Below, piece by piece: positions 17,403 to 26,489 of a stretch of DNA of 64,000 nt. Source of the stretch: an uncultured Vampirovibrio sp. Lineage in GTDB: Bacteria; Cyanobacteriota; Vampirovibrionia; Gastranaerophilales; Gastranaerophilaceae. The stretch spans positions 9,624 to 73,623 of the forward strand of contig CAJTWU010000005.1 in NCBI GenBank assembly GCA_910579975.1. Reading direction: 5' to 3'. The stretch's first letter is position 1, and the number at the start of each line of letters is the position of its first letter. Made by a program: the position numbers and the translations under genes. The notes under the pieces were generated by a model that saw nothing but the letters and a program-made list of their open reading frames with translations, did no database searches and was not told where the DNA came from.

Positions 17403-17448
17403 GGGTAAATTTAATATTTAGCCCGCTAATGACTACGGGATTGTAGTC
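17402..17448 (+). repeat. Flagellar intergenic element, copy D
   Basis: GGGGTAAAT after the flgN stop, TAATG (17427-17431), then a perfect 6-bp hairpin GACTAC/GTAGTC (17431-17436 with 17443-17448; loop GGGATT) shortly before the flgK Shine-Dalgarno. Confidence 0.45.
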
Positions 17449-17468
17449 GAAGAGATATGAGGTAAAAC

Positions 17469-19067
17469 ATGGTCAGCTTATTTTCATCATTGAATATTGC
17501 AGCAGGTTCATTGACTTCACACGAGTCAGCAATCAGCGTTGTTTCGCATAACGTTGCTAATATGAATACTGAAGGATATCATAAGCAGAGAGTAAATTTT
17601 GCAACAAGAAATATTGCAGGAGTTATAGGTAATAATGTCCAAGCTCAAATCCGCGCAAATGGCGGGGTTATGATTGCTAATGTTCAGCGTTACAATGATG
17701 AGTTTTTGAGTAATTACTATCGTGACCAACTTTCCAAGCTTAATGAGTACGGTGCACAATTAAATAATTTAGGTGAACTTGCTGAAATATTTAATGATTT
17801 GGATGGTAAAGGTATTGATGCTGCTCTTTCTGAATTTTATAAAGCTTTGAATAACCTTAATGAATATCCGGCAAGTTCAACAGCAAGAATTAATTTTATT
17901 GAAACTGCAAAAACACTTGTTTCTAATATCAATTCTAAAAATCAGCAATTAGGTGAACTTACAAATAAAGTACTAGGTGATGGTGTAAGCCAGGAAGCAT
18001 TAGAAAATTCTCAAATCTGGGTACATTATCAAGCATTCAATGATAAATTATCGGAGCTTGCTGAAGTTAATAAAGCTCTTCAATGTACTCAAACAGGTAC
18101 TTTAGAGGCGAACAATCTTCTTGATAAAAGAGATTTAATCCTAAATGATATATCTAAATATGCAAGTATAAATGTTAAAGAGCATCCAAACGGTTCTGTT
18201 AATCTTTATGTTAATGGTACACCAATGGTTAAAGGTGCAACAGTAGTGGGAGAATTAGATATTCAAACCGCAGCAGATTATGAAGCATATTGCAAAGATA
18301 ATGGAATTGAACTACCTGATGATTTTTATAATGAAGATGGCAGTTATAAATATCCTGCAATTGTAAGTATTAAGGGTGAATTAAATATTGGATTTGCAAA
18401 TGATATTATAACCGGTGGTGCTTTAGGTGGACTTTTGCACGGTGCGGCTACAGATGCCGAGGCTATGAATGCCGGTAAAGCAAGAGAATTTTTGAATAAT
18501 CTTGCTCAAACAATTGCAGATGTATTTAATGGTCTGAATACCCGTGACGGGGCTTATTGTATTAATCCTGATGATACCGGTAAATTAGTAGCTACTAATA
18601 AGGATAATCTTATTTTTGTTGGTGGAGAAGATGGTACAATTACAGCCGGTAACATTGCTATTAATCCTGATTTATTAACTGATGAAGGAATTTGGAATAT
18701 TGCTTGTGCATTTTTCGGAGAAGGAGAAAATTTTGACGAAAATGCAGTTGGTAACGCTCAAAATGTTGCTGCTATGCTTAATACAAGAACTCAAAAATTA
18801 GATTCTTTAAACGGCATGTCTATAGAAGATTATTATACTTCGTTACTAGGTAAAATAGCTGCTTCAGGAACTAATATGCAAACAATATATGATACACAAG
18901 AGGGGCTTGTCGATTCAGTTTTTAATCAACTTAAAAGTGCAACTAATGTTGATTTAAACGAAGAACTTGTTGATTTGGTTAAATACCAAACTGCTTATGC
19001 AGCAGCAGCACAAGTTTTTAATACTTGTAATACCTGTTTGGATACTTTAATGACTTTAGGAAGGTAA
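17469..19067 (+). CDS. flgK: Flagellar hook-associated protein 1 FlgK
   Basis: First hook-filament junction protein, 532 residues. The N-terminus has the family signature (SSLNIAAGSLTSHESAISVV, SHNVANMNTEGYHKQRV) and the C-terminus the matching ELVDLVKYQTAYAAAAQVFNT coiled-coil segment. The D2/D3 middle is acidic and variable. Exported by the flagellar type III system with FlgN. Shine-Dalgarno TGAGGT. It is separated from flgN by 66 bases holding a hairpin element, which could set its own expression level. flgL follows after 3 bases. Confidence 0.94.
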   Translation: MVSLFSSLNIAAGSLTSHESAISVVSHNVANMNTEGYHKQRVNFATRNIAGVIGNNVQAQIRANGGVMIANVQRYNDEFLSNYYRDQLSKLNEYGAQLNNLGELAEIFNDLDGKGIDAALSEFYKALNNLNEYPASSTARINFIETAKTLVSNINSKNQQLGELTNKVLGDGVSQEALENSQIWVHYQAFNDKLSELAEVNKALQCTQTGTLEANNLLDKRDLILNDISKYASINVKEHPNGSVNLYVNGTPMVKGATVVGELDIQTAADYEAYCKDNGIELPDDFYNEDGSYKYPAIVSIKGELNIGFANDIITGGALGGLLHGAATDAEAMNAGKAREFLNNLAQTIADVFNGLNTRDGAYCINPDDTGKLVATNKDNLIFVGGEDGTITAGNIAINPDLLTDEGIWNIACAFFGEGENFDENAVGNAQNVAAMLNTRTQKLDSLNGMSIEDYYTSLLGKIAASGTNMQTIYDTQEGLVDSVFNQLKSATNVDLNEELVDLVKYQTAYAAAAQVFNTCNTCLDTLMTLGR

Positions 19068-19070
19068 TTT

Positions 19071-20171
19071 ATGGTACAGAGAATAACTTCAGCATCAAGA
19101 TATGATTTACTTTTAACGGACATGCGTCGAAACATGGCTAATTATAATAAGGCGATTGAACAGTTGAGTTCTTCTTCTAAAATTAACCATTTAACAGACG
19201 ATCCTATCGGGGCGGTAAATGTTTTAAATACAAATCGTCAATTAGGTCAAATTGAAACATTTGAATCAAATGTAGGAATGGCCTCGGCTGAATTAGCGGC
19301 GCTGGGTGATTTAATGGAATTAGCTTCAGGTTATTTATCTAAAGCCTGGGATAAGGCAACGCAAGCGAACAACCAAACTTATAACGAAAATTCTATGAAA
19401 GCATTGAAGGTTGAAATTGATGAGATTACCAAAACAATGGTTGATTTAGCAAATACTGAATATAACGATAATTACATTTTTTCAGGTGCAAACACAAAAA
19501 CAGTTCCATTTGAGATTGCAGAAAACGGTGATATAATTTATCACGGTACGCCTAATGATAATCCTGATTACATTAGACAAACTGAAGTTGCAGATGGTGT
19601 TTTTGAGGTAATAAATACAACCGGTGATAAGGTTTTCGGTTATTATAAGGCTGCTGTTGAACCGGGAAATGGTGTTTATACAGATAAAGATGGAAAAAGA
19701 GTAATTGAATCAACTGATGCAGATGGAAATACCATTTACAAATATGAAAATGGTACTGAATATACCGGAGATAAAGCTGATTTAACAGATGGTGCAAAAG
19801 AAGAATATGCAGGAGTTATGGGTGCATTAAAAGTCTTGAGTAATTCAATTCAAGACACCCTTGATGCTCCTACAGATGAAGCACGTACAGAAGCATACAA
19901 TGTTATGCGTTCTACTTTAGATATGTTTTCAGACTCATTAAATACTATATCCAATGAACAAACAAAATTTGGCGGCGTGGCAAATCGCTTGGAAATGACG
20001 GAATCAACGCTGGGAACAAGTAGTGATAATTTAACTCAATATCTTTCTAATATCAATAGTGTTGATTATGCAGAAGCAGTGACAAATTGGTTGAGTGCTC
20101 AGTATGCTTATCAAGCAAGTTTACAAGTTACAGCTTCTTCAATGAATATGAGTTTGTTGAATTATCTATAA
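19071..20171 (+). CDS. flgL: Flagellar hook-associated protein 3 FlgL
   Basis: Second junction protein, 366 residues, flagellin-like. The N-terminus (MVQRITSASRYDLLLTDMRR, then QLSSSSKINHLTDDPIGAVNVL) and the C-terminal helix (YAEAVTNWLSAQYAYQASLQVTA) are typical. Residues 140-245 form an acidic beta-rich insert. It ends the operon, followed by a clear terminator. No flagellin, hook or motor genes lie in the window. Confidence 0.92.
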   Translation: MVQRITSASRYDLLLTDMRRNMANYNKAIEQLSSSSKINHLTDDPIGAVNVLNTNRQLGQIETFESNVGMASAELAALGDLMELASGYLSKAWDKATQANNQTYNENSMKALKVEIDEITKTMVDLANTEYNDNYIFSGANTKTVPFEIAENGDIIYHGTPNDNPDYIRQTEVADGVFEVINTTGDKVFGYYKAAVEPGNGVYTDKDGKRVIESTDADGNTIYKYENGTEYTGDKADLTDGAKEEYAGVMGALKVLSNSIQDTLDAPTDEARTEAYNVMRSTLDMFSDSLNTISNEQTKFGGVANRLEMTESTLGTSSDNLTQYLSNINSVDYAEAVTNWLSAQYAYQASLQVTASSMNMSLLNYL

Positions 20172-20209
20172 TGAATTTAGTCTACAATTTTAATATACTT
20201 ACCATTTTT

Positions 20210-20235
20210 AAGGGTGCTTTGCGCCCTTTTATTTT
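20210..20235 (+). terminator. Terminator of the flagellar operon
   Basis: AAGGGTGC/GCGCCCTT (20210-20217 with 20221-20228, one G-T pair, loop TTT) followed by TTATTTTATTT. Confidence 0.85.
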
Positions 20236-20755
20236 ATTTGAAAAATGAAATAAATTTATCCCATAAAGATGGTTTTTTCTCTGTTTCAGGTCTATGTTTT
20301 GGAGTACTTGCTTCTTCAAGGATTTTGATTGTTTCCACGGCTCTTGTAAATGTATCAATATGAGATATTGGTTCAGGATGATTAAGAAAATCATAAACTT
20401 CTTTTGCCCTTTTTTCGTTGGCAAATTCCAGTGCATATATATTATTTAGATTCATATATAACTTTGCATCTGTTCCTATTGCGTGTAGCGTTTTTCCTTC
20501 CAGTTTGTATGGTAATAATTCTTCCACAAAGCTGGTCTCTGCTTCATCTTGTTTGTTAATAAAATACATATAAAATTGTCTTGGGTATTCGTGTCCCTTG
20601 ACAAATAAATCCCAATATTGAGTTTTTTGAATACTTGCAGCTTGTTCAAACATTTGAGTAATATGGCTATCAGGCATTTGTTCTAAAACTTTATGCGCTG
20701 ATTTGTGAATTGTAACTTTGCCAAAATTTGGACTTTGGATTTTATTGATTTGCAT
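20234..20755 (-). CDS. Unknown protein with N-terminal SPNFGK signature
   Basis: 173 residues from ATG 20755. I recognise no family. The start MQINKIQSPNFGKVTI carries the F-G signature shared with other unrelated proteins here. The body looks like a small alpha/beta fold (HAIGTDAKLYMNLNNIYALE near the middle), and the tail is Pro/Lys-rich then ends in the amphipathic WDKFISFFK. No signal peptide or membrane segment. The upstream TTG at 20773 would add six residues; there is no Shine-Dalgarno, and TATTAT lies 9 nt before the ATG. Confidence 0.65.
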   Translation of the reverse strand: MQINKIQSPNFGKVTIHKSAHKVLEQMPDSHITQMFEQAASIQKTQYWDLFVKGHEYPRQFYMYFINKQDEAETSFVEELLPYKLEGKTLHAIGTDAKLYMNLNNIYALEFANEKRAKEVYDFLNHPEPISHIDTFTRAVETIKILEEASTPKHRPETEKKPSLWDKFISFFK

Positions 20756-20782
20756 ACTTTGAGTATAATACAAACATAATAC

Positions 20783-20811
20783 TTGAAAAAATTTTTTGTT
20801 TATTTTATGAT
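20783..20811 (+). promoter_or_regulatory. Promoter of tRNA-Gly
   Basis: TTGAAA (20783-20788), 17-base spacer, TATGAT (20806-20811), 13 bases before the tRNA 5' end. Confidence 0.6.
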
Positions 20812-20824
20812 GAACCAGTGAGGT

Positions 20825-20900
20825 GCGGAAGTAGCTCAGTTGGTAGAGTATCTGCCTTCCAAGCAGACTGTCGCGAGTTCGAGTCTCGTCTTCCGCTCCA
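20825..20900 (+). tRNA. tRNA-Gly (TCC)
   Basis: A 76-nt cloverleaf with acceptor GCGGAAG/CTTCCGC, anticodon loop CTTCCAA (anticodon TCC) and a genomically encoded CCA. Confidence 0.96.
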
Positions 20901-20904
20901 TTTT

Positions 20905-20930
20905 AAAAGAGCCTGTACAGGCTCTTTTTT
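20905..20930 (+). terminator. Terminator after tRNA-Gly
   Basis: A perfect inverted repeat AAAAGAGCCTG/CAGGCTCTTTT (20905-20928) running into a T-run. Confidence 0.88.
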
Positions 20931-20954
20931 AATATAATAACGGAGGATATAAAT

Positions 20955-21392
20955 ATGAGATTACAAGGTATTGATAAAGAAGGTAACGAAATAGAGTTAG
21001 ACTTGAATGATTGCTTAGGAAAGCGAGTTGTTTTGTATTTTTATCCAAAAGACAATACGTCCGGATGCACTCAAGAAGCTTGTGATTTTAGAGACAATAT
21101 AAATCGTTTAACAAATTATGCAACTGTAATCGGAGTAAGCCCTGATAGTATTAAAAGTCATAAATCCTTTAGAGAAAAACAAGGATTAAATTTTACTTTA
21201 CTTTCAGATACAGAACACCTTTTGGCAGAAGAGTTTGGCGTGTGGAAAGAGAAATCTATGTATGGTAGAAAATACATGGGGATTGAACGTTCAACTTTTG
21301 TTATTGACTCACAAGGCAATATTGAAAAAGAATGGCGAAAAGTTAAAGTAAAAGGTCATGTTGATGATATCATTACTTATTTATTAGGATAA
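20955..21392 (+). CDS. bcp: Peroxiredoxin of the BCP/PrxQ type
   Basis: A thiol peroxidase that reduces H2O2 and organic peroxides in the cytoplasm. 145 residues with the motif DNTSGCTQEACDFRD: peroxidatic C38 and, five residues on, resolving C43, the alpha-2-helix disulfide arrangement of PrxQ. TSGC replaces the more usual TPGC. The C-terminal region (RSTFVIDSQGNIEKEWRKVKVKGH) is standard. The ATG follows CGGAGG. It stands between the tRNA-Gly terminator and pgi. Confidence 0.94.
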   Translation: MRLQGIDKEGNEIELDLNDCLGKRVVLYFYPKDNTSGCTQEACDFRDNINRLTNYATVIGVSPDSIKSHKSFREKQGLNFTLLSDTEHLLAEEFGVWKEKSMYGRKYMGIERSTFVIDSQGNIEKEWRKVKVKGHVDDIITYLLG

Positions 21393-21453
21393 ATCTTTAT
21401 ATTTCCCACTGTTTATTGTATGCTTATATCAGTATAATACTGGAGGATAAATT

Positions 21454-22785
21454 ATGGTATTAAATTTAAGTGCAGTTGATTCAGGTCTTGGAATCAAAAC
21501 AGAATTTTTTAATGCAGAGATTTCTAAATTAGAAAGCACAATGTCAAGTGTTATTGATGAGTTCTCAAAAAGAGCTAATCAGCCGGGACAATTTCTAAAT
21601 TGGGTAAATTTGCCTGAAAATCAAATTTTAAGATTGGATGATATTTATTCTATGGCTGATAAACTAAAAGCTCAAACCGGGGCTGAAATCTTAACAGTTC
21701 TTGGTATCGGCGGTTCTAAACATACTGTTGAAAATATGCTTAGCCTTAACGGTTTAAATATTAATGGAGATAAAATCTTGTTTTATTCTGATGTCGATTC
21801 AGTTAGCTTTGCAAGATTTATGGAAAGAATTGGAAATGACGTAACTAAATCAAATTATATGGTTGCTTCTAAATCCGGTTCAACTTTTGAAACAAAAGAT
21901 GGTTTCTTAAGAATTAAAAAAATGTTAGAAGATGCTTATATTTCACAAGGCAATTCTTTAGAAGAAGCTAAAAAACTTACTGCAAAACACTTTGTAGCAG
22001 TTACTGATAAAAATGCTGAAAAGAGTGAACTTAGAAGAACTTCTGAGTCAGAAGGATGGTTGGGCGATTTGTTCATTCATGATGATGTAGGTGGAAGATT
22101 TTCAGCTTTAGATGACCACTCTTTATTCACTCTTGCTTTTGCCGGTATGACAAAAGAAGATATGAAATCAATGTTATCAGCTGCTCAAAAAATGTCTGAA
22201 GTTGCTATGACAAAAGAGGCTTCTAAAAATATGCCGTTTGCTCAGGCTTCTTTCTGGGCTTGGTCTAAATCAGAAGGTATTGAAACTTCTGTTCACCAAT
22301 ATTTAGGTTCAATGTTTGAGGATACTGCTAACTGGCATGCTCAAATGCAAAATGAGTCTATTAAAGATACTCTTAAACAGATTGCTAAGGTTCCTGATGC
22401 AATGCATCATTCATCAGAAGCTCACTTCAATCCAGCAAACAGTTTTGCTTTTGCTTTAACAGTTCCTGTTGATAAAGGTGTTGCTAGAGAAAATGCAGAA
22501 GGTTATATCGGAGCATTGTCTAAGTCATATTCAAATGCCGGTCCTTACTTCTGTGAACATGTTGAAACATCTAAATTAGGATTAACTCCGGAATCTGCCG
22601 GTGCTTTGGTTCAAGCAAGAGCTTTTGCGACTGTTTATCAAGAAATTATTGCGAAAACAATAAATTCTTCAGAAATGCCTGAAGTACTTGAAAGTGTATT
22701 GCAGCCGCACGTTGAAGTTTACAAAAAGAACCTTAAACCGCAAGCTGATGGCAAAGATGTTGTTGTTGCCGGACGTATTTCTTAG
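21454..22785 (+). CDS. pgi: Glucose-6-phosphate isomerase
   Basis: Interconverts glucose-6-phosphate and fructose-6-phosphate in central carbon metabolism. 443 residues with the two SIS motifs of PGI: LGIGGSKHT (about 83-91) and ASKSGSTFETK (138-148), then HQYLGSMFEDTANWHAQMQNES near the active-site helix. It is shorter than the enterobacterial enzyme and resembles the compact bacterial/archaeal-type SIS isomerases, so a related phosphosugar isomerase is possible. ATG behind TGGAGG. It ends at a strong terminator. The phosphohexomutase at 59455 would use its substrate. Confidence 0.85.
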   Translation: MVLNLSAVDSGLGIKTEFFNAEISKLESTMSSVIDEFSKRANQPGQFLNWVNLPENQILRLDDIYSMADKLKAQTGAEILTVLGIGGSKHTVENMLSLNGLNINGDKILFYSDVDSVSFARFMERIGNDVTKSNYMVASKSGSTFETKDGFLRIKKMLEDAYISQGNSLEEAKKLTAKHFVAVTDKNAEKSELRRTSESEGWLGDLFIHDDVGGRFSALDDHSLFTLAFAGMTKEDMKSMLSAAQKMSEVAMTKEASKNMPFAQASFWAWSKSEGIETSVHQYLGSMFEDTANWHAQMQNESIKDTLKQIAKVPDAMHHSSEAHFNPANSFAFALTVPVDKGVARENAEGYIGALSKSYSNAGPYFCEHVETSKLGLTPESAGALVQARAFATVYQEIIAKTINSSEMPEVLESVLQPHVEVYKKNLKPQADGKDVVVAGRIS

Positions 22786-22796
22786 TTTGAATTTAA

Positions 22797-22824
22797 AATC
22801 GGGTCAGAATGACCCGATTTTTTT
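22797..22824 (+). terminator. Terminator of pgi
   Basis: A 10-bp stem AATCGGGTCA/TGACCCGATT (22797-22806 with 22810-22819), loop GAA, then T7. Confidence 0.9.
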
Positions 22825-22835
22825 ATAAAAATATT

Positions 22836-23420
22836 ATGGAAAATTATATTCATTATTTAAATTTTGTAGAAGAGAAACTTAATAAATTTTTTAATACTCA
22901 AAAACCTTTTATTTGCTGTAAAAAGGGGTGTAGTAAATGTTGTAGAAATGCTATATTTCCATATTCAGCAATTGAAATGAGATATCTTATGTCAGGTATG
23001 TTTTTTCTTTCAGATGATGTTCAGGAAGAAATTGCAAAAAACATTGAAAAAACTCTTAAAGCAAGAGAAGAATTTCAGGGGGAAAAGTTTCGCTATGATT
23101 GTCCTTTCTTGATTAATGATGAGTGTTCTGTTTATGATTATCGAGGAGTTGTTTGTCGCGCATTTGGACTTATGACGTGCCAAAAGGATGGAATAAAGGT
23201 TCCTTTTTGCTGTTTTGATGGTTTAAACTATTCTAATGTGGTTGATTATGATACAAAGAAAGTTTCTCCTGAAAAATATCTAAAGCTGGGCTGCGAAGAA
23301 GAGCCGACAGCATTTAATGTAAGCTATGAATTCCTAACTAATCAGGAATTTGAAAAAGAATTTAATTTTAAATTTGGAGAGAAGAAACCTTTAATTGAAT
23401 GGTTTATTAAACCCCAATAA
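22836..23420 (+). CDS. YkgJ-family cysteine-cluster protein
   Basis: 194 residues with the conserved metal-binding Cys pattern of the YkgJ/CxxCxxCC family: CKKGCSKCC near residue 30, then CPFL...CSVYDYRGVVCRAFG in the middle and a late cysteine pair. Members probably bind zinc or an iron-sulfur centre; the reaction is not established. ATG 22836 is preferred because earlier in-frame codons fall inside the pgi terminator. The stop overlaps the convergent acyltransferase gene by 14 bases. Confidence 0.82.
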   Translation: MENYIHYLNFVEEKLNKFFNTQKPFICCKKGCSKCCRNAIFPYSAIEMRYLMSGMFFLSDDVQEEIAKNIEKTLKAREEFQGEKFRYDCPFLINDECSVYDYRGVVCRAFGLMTCQKDGIKVPFCCFDGLNYSNVVDYDTKKVSPEKYLKLGCEEEPTAFNVSYEFLTNQEFEKEFNFKFGEKKPLIEWFIKPQ

Positions 23421-24459
23421 ATTTTCGTGAATTGCCGTCTTTGACTAAACATTTTACAAGGAATAATGAAAGTATTGACATTATTGCAACTACTATAAAT
23501 CTTATCCAAACGACTAATAACGCATTATTTGTAAATGGAATTACATTTGGCATATGAAAGATTTGGTTATAAATAAATAACCAGTACCAGTGTACAAAGA
23601 ATATTCCAAAGCTATATCTAGCAATAAAGTCTAAAACAGCATTTGTTTTTTTATGAGAAAGTATAAATTCATCATAATGTTTTAAATATCCTAAAACTAA
23701 AAGTGTTAAAAAAGTTTTAGAGATAGTAAAATTTTCCCATCCGAAATAAATATCACAAAACGCTGTTAATAGCATTCCAGCCCATAGAAATAATCTTTTA
23801 TCATAAAATTTATTAATGATATGTTTATTAGCGGAGCAGAACATCCCTAAAACATATAAAGATAAAAAGTGGACAAATCCCATTAAAATATATCTTGCAT
23901 AAATCCAGTACTTTGCTGCATAACTCAGACCAATAGTGTCTTGATATTCAGCGGTGCCACGAGGAATAAATATTGTTAATAAAAGCAATATTGGCAAGAG
24001 CTTATATAAAATATTTTTCTTTTCGAGCTTTAAAAATATCCAAGAAAACAGGAAGAAAATTACTATCATAGGAATAAACCATGTAGGAACATTATGCACC
24101 CTTCCTATAGAAAGTAAAACAGGGATTTGAGCAAAAATGTTCAGCCCTTCAAAAGAATTTCCATATAATTTCGGACAACAAAAACAAAATAATAATCCTG
24201 GAATAGCAGTGAATAAATAAGGCATTATTACATTTGTCCATTTTTTTGAAAGATAATTTTTGTATTCAAATTTATAAGATAAATGTTGAAATAAGAATCC
24301 TGAAATAAATATAAATAGAGCTGTACCTCCACAAACAATTTCACAATTGACTTTGTGAATAAGACTTCCAGGTTCTCCAACTTGCATAACATGTCCCATT
24401 ATTATAAGTAAAATTGCAAGACCTCGAAATACATTTATATAATTTAAAATTTGTGCCAT
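23407..24459 (-). CDS. Acyltransferase-3 (OafA/YrhL-type) integral membrane protein
   Basis: A 350-residue polytopic protein, about ten membrane helices, that would O-acetylate an envelope glycan or similar. The N-terminal FRGLAILLIIMGHVMQ has the Arg and His typical of the family's active region, and residues FISGFLFQ follow in the next helix. There is no attached SGNH domain. It lies 11 bases downstream of the exported GH13 gene, so the two probably form an operon. Substrate unknown. Confidence 0.85.
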   Translation of the reverse strand: MAQILNYINVFRGLAILLIIMGHVMQVGEPGSLIHKVNCEIVCGGTALFIFISGFLFQHLSYKFEYKNYLSKKWTNVIMPYLFTAIPGLLFCFCCPKLYGNSFEGLNIFAQIPVLLSIGRVHNVPTWFIPMIVIFFLFSWIFLKLEKKNILYKLLPILLLLTIFIPRGTAEYQDTIGLSYAAKYWIYARYILMGFVHFLSLYVLGMFCSANKHIINKFYDKRLFLWAGMLLTAFCDIYFGWENFTISKTFLTLLVLGYLKHYDEFILSHKKTNAVLDFIARYSFGIFFVHWYWLFIYNQIFHMPNVIPFTNNALLVVWIRFIVVAIMSILSLFLVKCLVKDGNSRKFIGV

Positions 24460-24470
24460 TATGTTTTCTC

Positions 24471-26405
24471 CTATAACTCAAGCCATAGAACTTGATATGG
24501 TGCAATTCTTAGGTGCATTGTTTTACTTTGCAAAGATATATTTACCTTAATATCATCGTCATTAACAAGGTTCTTTAAGCTGGTGATATGTCCGTCATTT
24601 TTAAGAATAATGTTTGTTGGAAGAGTTACTTCTGCAATCAATTTTTCTTTTGAAAGGTTATTAATTACAAGAATTTGTGAGTCTTTGTTTTTTCTAATGT
24701 ATGCAAAGTTACTTTTTGATTTAGTTTTTAGGATTTCAAAATCACCATTTGCCATAACAGGAAGTTTCTTTCTTAATTCAATAAGGTTTTTAACTTTTGC
24801 ATAAACTTTTGAGTTAAACTCATAATAACCTTTGGTTGAACCATAGAATACCTTTGCCGGTACTATTCCTCTATTTATATCACGAGAGTCAAATGCTGAA
24901 ATAAGATTATGAAAGTTTCGTTTAAGTGCCGATTTTTTTGCATTTTCATAATTATTAGCAACTCCCACTTCATCACCATAATAGATTATAGGAATACCGG
25001 GCAAGGATAAAAGAATTGAAAAAGCTGTCTCTATTCTGTTTGGGTTTTTATCAAGAAAATTTGCTAATCGACCTGATACTCCAAAACCGTTTCTAAAGTT
25101 CTCCCCTTTTTTAACTAAGTCATTAAAGAGGATTTCTCGTACTTCAGGGCTAACCATTTCCAGAGTTAATTCATCATGTACTCTCAAAAATATTCCCCAG
25201 GCTGCTGTTTTAGGGATTTCAGGTGTTTTTTTATAAGTATCTATAAAATATTTTTTGTCTTCTGTTACTAAACTTGCCCAAATTGCCGGCATGTAAGGAA
25301 AATTATATGCAATTTGCGCCTCATTTGTACGTTTAAAGTTTTCAACTTCTCTTTCTTTACCGAAATATTGGATTAAATCTTTTGGCGGCTGACATGCTTC
25401 AACTTGAATAACACTGGATGGAGCTGTTAACTGAATATAGTTGCTTAAAAGTCTTACAATTGCGTGGGTTTGCGGTAAGTTCTCCGCATTGGTGCCGGGT
25501 TGTTTAGAAAGATATGGAATTGCATCCATTCTAAAAATATCAATCCCAAGATTTGCCCAGTGAGTTATTGTTTCAAGTTCGTAATATAAAACTTCGGGAT
25601 TATTCCAATTTATATCCAGCTGAAATGGATAAAAAGTATGGTATAAGTAGTAATCTTTTTCGTTTACAACTACTTTTCTATAATTGTTTTCAACAGATTC
25701 AGGAAAAATAAGCCGGCGTTTTGAAATTGTACCGTCTTTTTCGGTATATTCTATTACTGTTCCAAGTTTTTCGTCCTGATATTTTTTATATTCAGGCATA
25801 ATATCTGTATAAATAAAATATTCTAATGCTGTTTCATCTCCTTTTTCAAGTTTTTTAAACCATTCATGTTCTTGCGAAAGATGGTTTAAAACCAAATCAG
25901 CTTTAATTTTAAATCCTTCTTTTTTTGCTGCTTTGACAAAAGTGTTGAATTCTTCTAACCCGCCGAGTTCTTTTCTAACATTTTTCGGATTTTTTACATC
26001 AAAACCGGCATCATTCATCGGACTTTCTGCAAAAGGAAGCATATAAAGGGTTGTCACGCCTAAATCTTTCAGATAATCCAACATCATGGCAGTATCTTTA
26101 AAAGTATTTTCTTTATCCTGTTGAACAGTTCCAAATTGGTCAACATAAAACATATAAATAATTTCGTTTTTATACCAATCGGATTTTCTTATTTTATCTT
26201 GATTTATAAGTTCTTCAGAGCGTTCAGAAATTGCTTTGTCTGCTTGCTCAATAACTTTATTGTAAATTTCATCAGCATTATTTTTGCCATAAATTTCGGT
26301 AATAGAACTATAAATTTCTTTTTTTATTTTTGAATTATCTTCGGCAAATGCGGTGTTATAAACACACGCAAGAAATAATAAAAATATTACAAAAAACTTC
26401 CTCAT
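24471..26405 (-). CDS. Exported GH13 enzyme, trehalose-synthase-like
   Basis: 644 residues with a Sec signal peptide (cleavage after TAFA, residue 21), so periplasmic or secreted. GH13 regions: KADLVLNHLSQEHEWF (I), GIDIFRMDAIPYL (II, nucleophile Asp), VIQVEACQPP (III, acid/base Glu), and FLRVHDELTLEMV (IV). HDELTLEMV is the form seen in trehalose synthase (TreS) and related GH13 enzymes rather than ordinary amylases. A C-terminal beta domain (AYIRKNKDSQILVINNLS) is present. It could isomerise maltose/trehalose or hydrolyse maltooligosaccharides outside the cytoplasm; TreS itself is usually cytoplasmic, so the signal peptide is notable. Confidence 0.82.
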   Translation of the reverse strand: MRKFFVIFLLFLACVYNTAFAEDNSKIKKEIYSSITEIYGKNNADEIYNKVIEQADKAISERSEELINQDKIRKSDWYKNEIIYMFYVDQFGTVQQDKENTFKDTAMMLDYLKDLGVTTLYMLPFAESPMNDAGFDVKNPKNVRKELGGLEEFNTFVKAAKKEGFKIKADLVLNHLSQEHEWFKKLEKGDETALEYFIYTDIMPEYKKYQDEKLGTVIEYTEKDGTISKRRLIFPESVENNYRKVVVNEKDYYLYHTFYPFQLDINWNNPEVLYYELETITHWANLGIDIFRMDAIPYLSKQPGTNAENLPQTHAIVRLLSNYIQLTAPSSVIQVEACQPPKDLIQYFGKEREVENFKRTNEAQIAYNFPYMPAIWASLVTEDKKYFIDTYKKTPEIPKTAAWGIFLRVHDELTLEMVSPEVREILFNDLVKKGENFRNGFGVSGRLANFLDKNPNRIETAFSILLSLPGIPIIYYGDEVGVANNYENAKKSALKRNFHNLISAFDSRDINRGIVPAKVFYGSTKGYYEFNSKVYAKVKNLIELRKKLPVMANGDFEILKTKSKSNFAYIRKNKDSQILVINNLSKEKLIAEVTLPTNIILKNDGHITSLKNLVNDDDIKVNISLQSKTMHLRIAPYQVLWLEL

Positions 26406-26489
26406 AAACTCCTCAAATACGCTGTAAATTAATTTTGAGTCAGGCTAACCAGTAATAGCTGTTCTCAATGTGATAGTTTTAAAATAATC

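Noticed and set aside
17402..17431. Sigma-28 (FliA) promoter upstream of flgK
   Set aside because: TAAA and a CGCTAAT-like box are present, but the spacing and -10 sequence do not match the known consensus, and similar bases at other copies differ.
22809..22835. ATG at 22809 as the start of the YkgJ-family gene
   Set aside because: It lies within the pgi terminator hairpin; ATG 22836 gives the usual N-terminus.
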